From contig NZ_CP132339.1 in assembly GCF_030944405.1 (NCBI RefSeq), positions 4,960,001-5,024,000 on the forward strand: a stretch of DNA of 64,000 nucleotides, read 5' to 3'. Source of the stretch: Janthinobacterium sp. J1-1. GTDB taxonomy: Bacteria > Pseudomonadota > Gammaproteobacteria > Burkholderiales > Burkholderiaceae_D. The translations under genes and the position numbers were made by a program. The notes below the pieces were generated by a model, which saw only the letters and a program-made list of their open reading frames with translations, made no database searches and was not told the DNA's origin. Shown here one piece after another: positions 26,420 through 34,500 of the stretch (positions are counted from its first letter, which is position 1; the number at the start of each line of letters is the position of its first letter).

Positions 26420-27428
26420 ATCGCCTCCTTGCGTAACAGTCCAGCAGGTCGATCACCTGCGCCAGCTGCGCCGGCGCGTGGTCGGCCCGCAGCAAAAACG
26501 TCAAGCCTCCTGTGTGCGCCAGCGCCCGCACGCCGGCCACCTGCAGGCCCGCCTGCCAGTGCGCGCGGCCGGGCAGGTGCTGCACCGGAAACGCGCCGCC
26601 CCGGCTAGCGATGCCGGCGCTGGCCAGCCCGGCGCGCCACTGCGCCACATTCGCCGCCAGCCTGGCGCGCAAGCATGCGCCATGGCGCGCATTGATGGCC
26701 AAGGCGCGGCTGGCCGCCGCCAGCACGGCGGCCGACGGCGGACTGGCATGCACGCGCGTCTGGCTATGGGCCGTGAAGCGCCTGATCAATGCATCGGGGC
26801 CGGCCAGCACCGCCAGCGGCACGCCGAAACCCTTGGCCAGCGACGCGCCGATGACGATATGCTCGCCGCGCAAGCCATGCCGGCGCGCCGAGCCGCCGCC
26901 GTCCGGCCCCGATATGCCCAGCGCCTGCGTGTCGTCCAGCAGCAGATAGCCGCCCGCCTGCCGCGCCAGCGCCGCGTAGCCGGCCAGCGGCGGCGCCCGC
27001 TCCCGGCCCGGCACATACCCATCGGCCAGGATCAGGGGCCGGCGGCCGGCCTTGCGCCAGCAGCGCACCAGGCGATCCAGCGCCGGCAGGTCGCCGCAGG
27101 CAAAGCACCGCAGCGGCAAGCCCAGCGCCTGCGCGCGCTCGGCGCCCCAGCGCGCGATCGGGTAGCTGGCCTGGTCCACCAGCAGCACCAGCGGTTCGCC
27201 GGCGAACATGCCGAACAGGTCCCAGTACAGATGCAGGGTCGACGGCAGCAGGCACGCCGCTTGGCAGCCCTGCAGCCGCGCCAGGCGCGCGGCGATCCTG
27301 GGCGCGCCGGCCATCTCGCCCAGAGCGGCCGGCTGGCCCAGGGTCAGCGCGGCCCACGACGCCAGTGCGGATGAGGGGTGGCGCATGCCCAGGTACAGGG
27401 CGCTGCAAAAGTCCAGCATGCGCGCCAC
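26403..27428 (-). CDS. PLP enzyme resembling 8-amino-7-oxononanoate synthase
   Basis: About 341 residues of fold-type I PLP enzyme. LLLDDTQALGISGPDGGG matches the DDxHxxG region of alpha-oxoamine synthases, and GASLAKGFG carries the cofactor lysine (about K199). The usual histidine in the DDAH motif is replaced by Gln. Relatives condense an amino acid with an acyl thioester, in biotin or lipid synthesis. There are no biotin genes nearby, so a dedicated role within this operon is likelier. GTG 27428 is chosen because AGGA from the upstream stop region lies 9 bp before it; ATG 27419 is the alternative. Confidence 0.75.
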   Translation of the reverse strand: MARMLDFCSALYLGMRHPSSALASWAALTLGQPAALGEMAGAPRIAARLARLQGCQAACLLPSTLHLYWDLFGMFAGEPLVLLVDQASYPIARWGAERAQALGLPLRCFACGDLPALDRLVRCWRKAGRRPLILADGYVPGRERAPPLAGYAALARQAGGYLLLDDTQALGISGPDGGGSARRHGLRGEHIVIGASLAKGFGVPLAVLAGPDALIRRFTAHSQTRVHASPPSAAVLAAASRALAINARHGACLRARLAANVAQWRAGLASAGIASRGGAFPVQHLPGRAHWQAGLQVAGVRALAHTGGLTFLLRADHAPAQLAQVIDLLDCYARRRYERVI

Positions 27429-27439
27429 ACCGCACCGTC

Positions 27440-29584
27440 CTACACGCTGCGCAGCTGCTGGTTCATGCGCTGGCGCAGCAGCACCGACGGCATGGTCGCT
27501 TCGATCGCCGGATCGCCCGCTTTCGCCGACAGGTCGACCCCCGTGACGGCGCGGTAGGCGTGGATATAGCCCTGCACCTGCGGGCGCCAGAAGCGCGCCC
27601 AGTTGAAGGCCTGGGTCGGCTCGTAGATATCGCTCCAGTTGCCGTAGCGCACCGACAGCAGCAGCTGTTCGCCGAAGATGGCCAGGCTGCGGAAATGCAC
27701 CACGCTGGTATCGGTCCAGCCCTGCAGTTTCTTCATGGCGTCGACCCGGTCCATCCACCCTTCCGGATACGCCACCATCACCCGCGTGGGCAAAAATTCG
27801 CGGAACTCGGGCCGCGCCAGCATCCATTGCTGCATCAGCATTTCGATGCGGGCGGTGGACGGCAGGTCGCCGAACTGGTTGCTGGCGCCCTGCGACAGGA
27901 TCAGGTGGATCTCCTTCAGCGCGTTCAGCACCGGGAAGGCGTCGGCCTTGACGGTGGTGTCGTCATCCTGCTTGTAGAAGGAAGTGAGCAGGCGCAGCAG
28001 ATGATGGAAGGCTTCCAGGAACTTCGAGCGGCTGTCGGCTGGCCGGAAGTGCTGCACCGCCTTGCCATCGAGCCGCACGCCGTAATGATGGTCGTACTCG
28101 TAGTTGCGGCGCATCACCGTCAGCCTATGCTGCTCGTCCTGGGTGTAGCCCCACAGCAGATTGTTCAGCGGCCGCAAGGTGTCGATTTCCGTGTTCGCCA
28201 GCGGGTCGAGCTGGCTGCCGGGCGCGCGCAGGTTCTGGAAGCGCTGGGCGATGGCGTTCATGGTCTGCACCAGCATGCCCTCCTCGTGCCAGTACGACCA
28301 GATCAGTTCGAGCAGGCAGGGATTGGCCAGCTTTTCCTGGATGATCCCGAAGCACACATCGACCTCGCCTTCCTGGCCGCGCGGGATGCTGATCGGGATA
28401 TCGGGCAGCTTGCGGCGGATCACGGCCAGGTAGGGCAAGGTCTGGAAGCCGTCGATGTTTTCCAGGTAGTCGTTGCGCAGCACCGTTTCCAGGTCGCGCC
28501 CCTGCGGAATATCGCGCCGGTCCAGGTAGGCGTTGTCCTCGGCCAGGTTAAAGGCCAGCGGCTGGTTCAGCACGCCGCAATTGACCATCACGAAGGCCTC
28601 GGTGGCCACCTTCAGCACGCGGTAGGAATCGGCGTCCGAAAACGGCAGCGCGCGCCGCTGTTTCAGCGACTGGAAGGCGTCGGCCTTGCGGGCGAAGCGG
28701 CCCTCCTCGAAACCGCGCACGCTGCCGAGGTCGCCGCAGAACAGGCTGTCCATGAAATGCAGGTAATTGGTGAACGACATGGCCTCGGTGCTGTTGCGGA
28801 TCAGGGTCCACAGCGGCAGGTCTTCGGTCGGCTCGGTTTCGGTACGCGTCAGCGACACGCCGAGATTGCCGGAAATCGGCGTCGGCTGGCGTTCTTCGGT
28901 GTCGTATTCGGCGTCGACGGCCAGCATGGCGTTTGGCGTCAGGCCTTCGGGCGTCGGCAGCAGGCTGCGCATTTCCGGGCGCTGCGACAGCATCACCTGC
29001 GCCGCGAAGCGGTGCATGCCGGCGCGCCGCACGGGTGTGGAAAACATATTGGCCTTGCCGCGCAGCGGCGTCCACGGCGACGCCGCCAGCACCTGCACCA
29101 GGGTGCGCCCGTCGACGCTCTGGTCGCCGTCGAACGTGACGGTGGCAACCGCGCGGTCGCCGACGCGGCCGTAGCTGCAGTCGCTGGGCTGGCAGTCGCT
29201 GTTTTCAAACACCAGCTCGACCTGCGGATTCAATTGCGGCTGGAAGCACAGCGTGGCGGCGCAGCCGGCCTGCACCTGCACGCACTGCGGCGCGGTGGTG
29301 GGGTAGTTGCCGTAGACGCCCACATAGGCGCCCGGCGGCAACTGCGAAAACACGGTGCCGCCACCGCCATCGGTCCAGCGCACGCCGACCAGCATGGCCG
29401 GATCGGCGAGCCAGTTGGCGGGCTCGAAACCGGCGCAATCGGCGCTGCCCCGGCGGTACAGGCTGATGGCGGCGTTGACCACCACCCTCCCGCTGTCCTG
29501 CTCGTGTACGGTGACGGCGATGCTGCCGCCCGCTTCTATCGGGCCTGCGCCTGCGTGGCCTGCGGCCCTGCGTTTGCTGCTCAT
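27440..29584 (-). CDS. 714-residue protein of unknown family
   Basis: I do not recognise this protein. Residues ~20-115 read like a small beta-sandwich of the carboxypeptidase-regulatory kind (SIAVTVHEQDSGRVVVNAAISL ... LPPGAYVGVYG), with several Cys between about 50 and 145. The remaining ~550 residues are mainly helical and soluble, with many aromatic and charged residues and no catalytic motif I can name. There is no signal peptide. GAGGAG lies 7 bp before ATG 29584. It is the third gene of the operon, 10 bp after the metalloprotease, and the largest. A scaffold or secreted component is possible. Confidence 0.85.
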   Translation of the reverse strand: MSSKRRAAGHAGAGPIEAGGSIAVTVHEQDSGRVVVNAAISLYRRGSADCAGFEPANWLADPAMLVGVRWTDGGGGTVFSQLPPGAYVGVYGNYPTTAPQCVQVQAGCAATLCFQPQLNPQVELVFENSDCQPSDCSYGRVGDRAVATVTFDGDQSVDGRTLVQVLAASPWTPLRGKANMFSTPVRRAGMHRFAAQVMLSQRPEMRSLLPTPEGLTPNAMLAVDAEYDTEERQPTPISGNLGVSLTRTETEPTEDLPLWTLIRNSTEAMSFTNYLHFMDSLFCGDLGSVRGFEEGRFARKADAFQSLKQRRALPFSDADSYRVLKVATEAFVMVNCGVLNQPLAFNLAEDNAYLDRRDIPQGRDLETVLRNDYLENIDGFQTLPYLAVIRRKLPDIPISIPRGQEGEVDVCFGIIQEKLANPCLLELIWSYWHEEGMLVQTMNAIAQRFQNLRAPGSQLDPLANTEIDTLRPLNNLLWGYTQDEQHRLTVMRRNYEYDHHYGVRLDGKAVQHFRPADSRSKFLEAFHHLLRLLTSFYKQDDDTTVKADAFPVLNALKEIHLILSQGASNQFGDLPSTARIEMLMQQWMLARPEFREFLPTRVMVAYPEGWMDRVDAMKKLQGWTDTSVVHFRSLAIFGEQLLLSVRYGNWSDIYEPTQAFNWARFWRPQVQGYIHAYRAVTGVDLSAKAGDPAIEATMPSVLLRQRMNQQLRSV

Positions 29585-29594
29585 GTCATTCTCC

Positions 29595-30986
29595 TCAATG
29601 GATAATCAATCGTGACGCCAGGCGCGGCACCGCGCCATCCGCCAGCTGCCCATGGCGCAAAGGGTTATGCCGCAATGGGTTATGGCTTAATACATCAGCA
29701 CACAGTTCCGAAGTGTCCAGGGTGGCGCGCAGGGCCCAGTGGGTCAGCAAACGCCCCAGCAGCTCGCTTTCGTCTTCCGGACTCAGGCTGCCGCTGGCGC
29801 GCGCCTGGCCCAGCACGGCGAATACCAAGGTCGGTGACGCCTGGTACATCTGGCGCGGCGCCGCGCTCCACTGGCGAAACAGGCTGGCCAGCAGGGCCGG
29901 CTGACGCTGGTGCACAGCCATCACTTCGACCAGCGAGCGCCCGCGCAGGGCCGGCGGCCGGTGCTGCACCAGCAGGCCGACCAGCGCCGCCATGCTGGCC
30001 TGCAGTTGTTGCAGCAAGCGCTGCTGGGCCGGCGGCAGGCGCTCGGGCGGGTAGTACGACAGCCACAGCTGTTCGATGCGCGTCCATTGCGGGTGCGGAT
30101 ACAGGGCGCGGCCCATGGCGCAGCTGAGGCGCACGCGCAGCCACGGCACCGGGTGCGGATCGTCGACATTCAGGCGAAACACGAACACGCGCGGCAGGCT
30201 GACCACGCCGATCAGGCCCAGGGTGGCCGCCACGCCGACCCGCGCCAGCGACCAGAAGTCCGCGACGATCTCGGAGATCCAGCGCTCCCACAACTGCCAC
30301 ACATGCACCGCGCCGCTGCCGCCATACTGCATCGCCTGCAGCACCGGGCGCAAGGACGCCACCAGGTCCAGCAGGGCCGCGCCCTGGTGGCCGATCTCGT
30401 GCACCAGCGACGAGGCGATGCCGCTGCCGATCATGCGTTCGCGCGGCAGGCGAATGATGGCGACCGGATTTTCGCCGCCGCCGGGCAGGCGCGTGCGCGC
30501 GCGGCGTATCGCCGCTCCCGGGCCCCGGTCCAGGTAGCAGATCAGCGGTGGGCTCTGGTAGTAGCGGTACGGCAGGGGCAGCGCCAGCGCATCGGCGGCG
30601 ACGATATCGAGGCCGGACAGCCAGACGCCCGTCTTGTGTTCGCTGCGCTGCGTGATCACTTCGTTGAACAGGTCGAACTGGGTCAGCGCCGCATTGAATT
30701 TCAGGCGCAAAAAGGTGAAGCGGCGCTGCGCCTCGGCCGGGGTGGCGCTGCTGGCGCGGTCGGCCTGTTCGCGCCGCAACCACCACTGGAACTGCGCCAC
30801 CATGCGCCGCAGTTCCCGGCGGCCCTGCACCAGCTGGCTTTCGATGGCCGACTGGGCGCTGGGCATCAGGGCGGCGGCCAGCACCGTCGGCTCGATCAGC
30901 GCGAACGGTTCCAGCCGTCCCAGGCGCGCCAGCAGCGAGCGCGCTTCCTGGCCCAGCATCCAGGCGGCGTAGGCGCCGATGGCCAT
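29595..30986 (-). CDS. HExxH zinc metalloprotease of the sigma54 operon
   Basis: The 463-residue protein has HEIGH at residues 196-200 and, 39 residues later, EIVAD (E239, D243). The spacing and the ExxAD pattern resemble gluzincins of the M48 kind, so H196, H200 and E239 would hold zinc. There is no signal peptide. One or two hydrophobic helices lie after the active site (VGVAATLGLIGVVSLP). ATG 30986 starts 4 bp after the stop of the upstream paralogue gene. Longer in-frame reading upstream gives Arg/Ala-rich nonsense that shadows that gene. It may process the glycine-zipper proteins encoded beside it. Confidence 0.85.
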   Translation of the reverse strand: MAIGAYAAWMLGQEARSLLARLGRLEPFALIEPTVLAAALMPSAQSAIESQLVQGRRELRRMVAQFQWWLRREQADRASSATPAEAQRRFTFLRLKFNAALTQFDLFNEVITQRSEHKTGVWLSGLDIVAADALALPLPYRYYQSPPLICYLDRGPGAAIRRARTRLPGGGENPVAIIRLPRERMIGSGIASSLVHEIGHQGAALLDLVASLRPVLQAMQYGGSGAVHVWQLWERWISEIVADFWSLARVGVAATLGLIGVVSLPRVFVFRLNVDDPHPVPWLRVRLSCAMGRALYPHPQWTRIEQLWLSYYPPERLPPAQQRLLQQLQASMAALVGLLVQHRPPALRGRSLVEVMAVHQRQPALLASLFRQWSAAPRQMYQASPTLVFAVLGQARASGSLSPEDESELLGRLLTHWALRATLDTSELCADVLSHNPLRHNPLRHGQLADGAVPRLASRLIIH

Positions 30987-30990
30987 GATC

Positions 30991-32256
30991 TCAGACGCCG
31001 TACAGGACGATTTTCTGGCCCTGGCGCGCCCAGCGGCCGCTGGCCGCGCGCCCACCCTGGCCTGGCCGGCCCTGGCCGCCATTCTGCACGGCCAGCTGCC
31101 CACCCTGGCGTGCCAACAGGCCCGGCGCGAACTGGCGCGCCGCCGCGCTGGCCGCCTGCTGGGCGACCGCGCGCGGATCGCCGCCGCGCGCCTGCGTGGC
31201 GCGGTTGACGGTATCGGCCGCCAGCCGCACGAACTGTTTCGCGCCTTCGAACTCGCGCTCTTCGCCGGAACCGCTTTCCGCCTCCAGGCCCAGCGCATTG
31301 CCGGCCGCCGAGGCCAGGCCGCTGCCGATCTTGGCGCCCAGCGGGCCGCCGAAATAGCCGCCGATGGCGCCGCCGGCCAGCGGGATGGCTTTTTTCGCCA
31401 CGCCCTTGAGCACGCCGCCCACGGCCTGGCCGATGGGCGACTTGATGACGCTGCCGGCCACCGAAGCGGCCTTGCGCAGGAAATTGCCGAGAAACTGTTC
31501 CAGCTCGGCCTCGTTGCTGACCGACAGCAATTCATTGGCCAGTTCCATTTCCTCGGCCTCCGAAAACAGGGCGTTGCCGCCGCCCTCGCCGCTCCATTCG
31601 CCCTGGCCGAATTCAAACTGCTCGGCTTCGAAGCCAGTCGCTTCCTGGTTGTATTCCATGGTCGTACGATCGATGTCATGCATGATGCGCTCCCGTGAGT
31701 GTGACAGTGGTAAAACGGTGGTAGACGAGTGATACGGCGGCGCCGGCGGCCTGGACGCCTGCGCCGCATGCTTCAGCAACCCCGGCGCCAGGGTGCGCGT
31801 CACCTGCAGCAAGGCCGATGCCACTTTCTGCTGCGGCGCAGCGCCCGCCGCAACCTCCTGGCGCGCCAGCGCCGTATTGACGGCGCAGGCCAGTTGCACG
31901 ATGCGGCGCGCCAGTTCAAATTCCTTGTCTTCCGGACTCAGCCCTTCGAGTTCCATGCCGAAGATGCGCGCCGCGCGCCGCTTGTGCTCCTGGGCCGCGC
32001 CATGCAGCGGCATCAGGGGCGCCAGCACGCGGTTCAGCAACTGGCGCAAGGGCAGCGCCAGCGGTGTGCCGCGCAGTTGCCGCCCGGCGCGGGTGGTGGC
32101 CAGCAAGTGCGACAGAAAAGCGTCGAACTGCCCCGGCCGCCGCACTTCCAGCAGCCGCGCCGCCAACGCCAGTTCGTCCTCGTGCTGCAAGGGCAGCACG
32201 GCGGCCGGCATCGGCATTTCCATCTCGGGACGGTAGGCAAGCAAACGGCTGCTCAT
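30991..32256 (-). CDS. tandem glycine-zipper paralogue protein A (two units in one frame)
   Basis: The frame of 421 residues contains two related units. Unit 1 (about 1-190) has DELALAARLLEV, then GLSPEDKEFELARRIVQLA, and lacks the C-terminal motif. Unit 2 starts at an internal ATG (31683) preceded by GGGAG. It carries FEAEQFEFG, EEMELANELLSVSNEAELEQ, a Gly/Ala zipper (IPLAGGAIGGYFGGPLGAKIG) and ends SGRWARQGQKIVLYGV. Unit 2 parallels the protein of 24999-25637. No stop separates the units, so a fused product, a separate unit-2 product, or both may form. CAGGAG precedes ATG 32256. This is the first gene after the sigma54 promoter. Confidence 0.8.
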   Translation of the reverse strand: MSSRLLAYRPEMEMPMPAAVLPLQHEDELALAARLLEVRRPGQFDAFLSHLLATTRAGRQLRGTPLALPLRQLLNRVLAPLMPLHGAAQEHKRRAARIFGMELEGLSPEDKEFELARRIVQLACAVNTALARQEVAAGAAPQQKVASALLQVTRTLAPGLLKHAAQASRPPAPPYHSSTTVLPLSHSRERIMHDIDRTTMEYNQEATGFEAEQFEFGQGEWSGEGGGNALFSEAEEMELANELLSVSNEAELEQFLGNFLRKAASVAGSVIKSPIGQAVGGVLKGVAKKAIPLAGGAIGGYFGGPLGAKIGSGLASAAGNALGLEAESGSGEEREFEGAKQFVRLAADTVNRATQARGGDPRAVAQQAASAAARQFAPGLLARQGGQLAVQNGGQGRPGQGGRAASGRWARQGQKIVLYGV

Positions 32257-32307
32257 GGCGCGCTCCTGTAACTGGAAGTTTTGGGGCATGCCCCGCCGCC
32301 CTGTTTT

Positions 32308-32323
32308 TGCAAGCCGCGTGCCA
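32308..32323 (-). promoter_or_regulatory. sigma54 (-24/-12) promoter, consensus-perfect
   Basis: Read on the minus strand the site is TGGCACGCGGCTTGCA. This fits the sigma54 consensus TGGCACG-N4-TTGCA at every defined position, with GG and GC at the right spacing. Transcription would start near 32297, leaving a leader of about 40 nt before ATG 32256. A sigma54 activator gene lies at the other end of the operon. Confidence 0.85.
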
Positions 32324-32445
32324 GCCCGCAGCGCCGGTGACATGCGGGAAACCGGCGAAACAAGCTTCGTCCATGGCGTAAAAACCATGGTTTCCGGCGA
32401 AGCCAGTTTCGCTTCGCCATGTGCTTTTCAGACAAGCTTTATTTA

Positions 32446-32504
32446 GGGAAATTTTTACGTGTCGAATATGCGACACTTGCCATCGAAGCGTAAAAATATT
32501 TCCC
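32446..32504. promoter_or_regulatory. nested palindrome, candidate activator (enhancer) site
   Basis: GTGTCG (32459-32464) and CGACAC (32471-32476) form a perfect dyad with a 6-bp spacer. Around it, GGGAAATTTTTACG (32446-32459) and the reverse complement of 32489-32504 match except for a 2-bp insertion. The dyad centre is about 170 bp upstream of the predicted sigma54 start, a normal place for an enhancer. Confidence 0.6.
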
Positions 32505-32674
32505 GTTAACACAATAAAAATCTTTCCGAAATACAGCTTAACTTCCAGCAAAATACGCCCATCCGCACGCAAAACAGGAAGTGATCAAGACGAAAAGTCG
32601 CTTTGCCAATAGATGTGGAACGGGCATGGCCCTACAATGACGGAGCCATGAATCACTTGCCCAACGGAAACTAA

Positions 32675-34489
32675 ATGACCAAGCCCAACCTGCGCCGCCT
32701 GCTGGCGTCGACTTTGCTGAGCCTGCTGGCCGCTTGCGGCGGCGGCGGTGGCGGCGACAGCCAGACACCCTCCGCGCAGCAACCGGTGGTCACCGTGCCG
32801 CCGCCAGCCACCGGCACGCCGGCCACGCCAACCGTGCCGGCCGATCCCGGTACGGTCACGCCGCCGGTGGTGGTCACGCCAACCGTGCCGGCCCCGGTGG
32901 CGGCGCGCGTGTTTACCCGCAAGGAAGCGTCGCGCTTTCTTGCCCGCGCCACGTTCGGCCCGAACATGGCGGCCATCGATGCGCTCGCCGCCAGCGACAG
33001 CGACGCCTGGTTTGCCGAACAGTTCGCCAAGCCGCAAACCTTGCACCTCGCCTATATGGACAAGTTGCTGGCGGCACAGGTCGCTTCGGGCGGCCCGCGG
33101 GTCGGCTTCACGGCGTTCTATGAAACCTTCTGGCAGCAGGCCATCCGCGGCGACGACCAGCTGCGCCAGCGCGTGGCGTTCGCCCTGTCGCAGATCTTCG
33201 TCATCTCGATGCAGAACGAGACCGTCCGGCCGCTGGTGCGCGGCACCTCCAGCTACTACGACATGCTGGGACAGCACGCCTTCGGCAACTTCCGCAACCT
33301 GCTCGAGGGCGTGGCGCGCCATCCGATGATGGGCATTTACCTGTCGCACCTGCGCAACCAGAAGGAATCGGGCACCCGTACGCCCGATGAAAATTTCGCC
33401 CGTGAAGTGATGCAGCTATTTACCATCGGCCTGGTCCAGCTGAACCCGGACGGCAGCGTGAAAATGTCCGGCGGCAAGCCGATCGACACCTACACGCGCG
33501 AAGACGTGGCGGGCCTGGCCAAGGTATTTACGGGCTTGAGCTGGGCCGGCCCGGACCAGGCCAATGGCCGTTTCAACGGCAGCGTCGCCGACCCTGAACG
33601 CGATTCGAAGCCGATGCAGATGTATGCGGCCTTCCATTCGACCAGCGAAAAGCGCTTTCTCGGCCAGAGCATTTCCGGCGCCACCAGCGGCGACGACGAC
33701 ATCAAATTGGCGCTCGACACCCTGTTCAACCATCCGAACGCGGCGCCCTTCTTCAGCCGCCAGCTGATCCAGCGCCTGGTCACCAGCAACCCCAGCGCGG
33801 CGTATATCGGCCGGGTCTCGGCCGTGTTTGCCAACAATGGCAAGGGCGTGCGCGGCGACATGCAGGCCATCGTGCGCGCCGTGCTGCTCGACCCCGATGC
33901 GGTGGCCATGGCCGGCAGCACCATGCGCACAGGCAAGCTGCGCGAACCCCTGCTGCGCCTGGCCAACTGGATGCGCGCCTTCGACGCCAAACCCGCCAAC
34001 GGCATCTACAATATTTACTACCTGGACGATCAACTGAGCGGCCTGGGACAGAGTCCGCTCAATGCGCCTTCCGTCTTCAATTTCTACCGCCCTTCCTATG
34101 TGCCGCCCAATTCCGCCATCGCCAGCGCGGGCCTGGTGGCGCCTGAAATGCAGATCACTTCGGAGCCGTCGGTGACCGGCTACCTGAACTTCATGCAGGA
34201 GGCCATCAATTCCGGCATCGGCGACGCGCGCCTGGTCAAACCCGACTACACCAGGGAACTGGCGCTCAGCGCCGACGCCAACGCGCTGGTCGACCGGGTC
34301 GATTTGCTGATGATGAATGGCGCCATGTCGTCACGGCTGCGCGGGCAGATCGTCAACGCCGTCAACAGCATCACCCTGCCTGCCGCCAGCGCCACCAATG
34401 CCCCGCAGATCGCCAATCTGCAGGCAAACCGGGTCAAGCTGGCGATTTTCCTGGCCATGGCCTCGACCGAATATCTGGTGCAGAAGTAA
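32675..34489 (+). CDS. DUF1800-family lipoprotein
   Basis: The 604-residue protein has a lipoprotein signal (SLLAAC, Cys at about 20), a Thr/Pro/Val-rich spacer (about 30-78), and a DUF1800 domain beginning EASRFLARATFGPN. Typical family blocks follow (DENFAREVMQLFTIGL, FFSRQLIQRLVTSNPS, LREPLLRLANWMRAF). DUF1800 proteins are nearly always encoded beside DUF1501 proteins, as here, 11 bp apart. Their function is not established; an envelope role fits the paired lipoprotein and Tat signals. The poly-Gly run after the lipid Cys should keep the domain away from the membrane. Confidence 0.9.
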   Translation: MTKPNLRRLLASTLLSLLAACGGGGGGDSQTPSAQQPVVTVPPPATGTPATPTVPADPGTVTPPVVVTPTVPAPVAARVFTRKEASRFLARATFGPNMAAIDALAASDSDAWFAEQFAKPQTLHLAYMDKLLAAQVASGGPRVGFTAFYETFWQQAIRGDDQLRQRVAFALSQIFVISMQNETVRPLVRGTSSYYDMLGQHAFGNFRNLLEGVARHPMMGIYLSHLRNQKESGTRTPDENFAREVMQLFTIGLVQLNPDGSVKMSGGKPIDTYTREDVAGLAKVFTGLSWAGPDQANGRFNGSVADPERDSKPMQMYAAFHSTSEKRFLGQSISGATSGDDDIKLALDTLFNHPNAAPFFSRQLIQRLVTSNPSAAYIGRVSAVFANNGKGVRGDMQAIVRAVLLDPDAVAMAGSTMRTGKLREPLLRLANWMRAFDAKPANGIYNIYYLDDQLSGLGQSPLNAPSVFNFYRPSYVPPNSAIASAGLVAPEMQITSEPSVTGYLNFMQEAINSGIGDARLVKPDYTRELALSADANALVDRVDLLMMNGAMSSRLRGQIVNAVNSITLPAASATNAPQIANLQANRVKLAIFLAMASTEYLVQK

Positions 34490-34500
34490 AAGGACACGAC

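Larger units (their letters stand above)
32257..32674. promoter_or_regulatory. 418-bp divergent control region of the sigma54 operon
   Basis: No gene is seen here. The half nearest the operon holds the -24/-12 promoter at 32308-32323. Further upstream are CCATGG repeats (32371-32376 and 32385-32390), a GCGTAAAAA 9-mer twice in direct orientation (32376-32384, 32488-32496) and once inverted within 32446-32459, and a nested palindrome. The last ~70 bp lead to the divergent DUF1800 gene, with TACAAT (32633-32638) as a possible -10 element. Confidence 0.6.

Noticed and set aside
27429..27827. 133-residue extension of the PLP enzyme
   Set aside because: It overlaps the C-terminus of the 714-residue protein in another frame and carries no family signature.
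30987..31769. N-terminal 260-residue extension of the metalloprotease frame
   Set aside because: Arg/Ala/Ser-rich sequence in a shifted frame over the glycine-zipper gene. ATG 30986, 4 bp after the previous stop, is the credible start.
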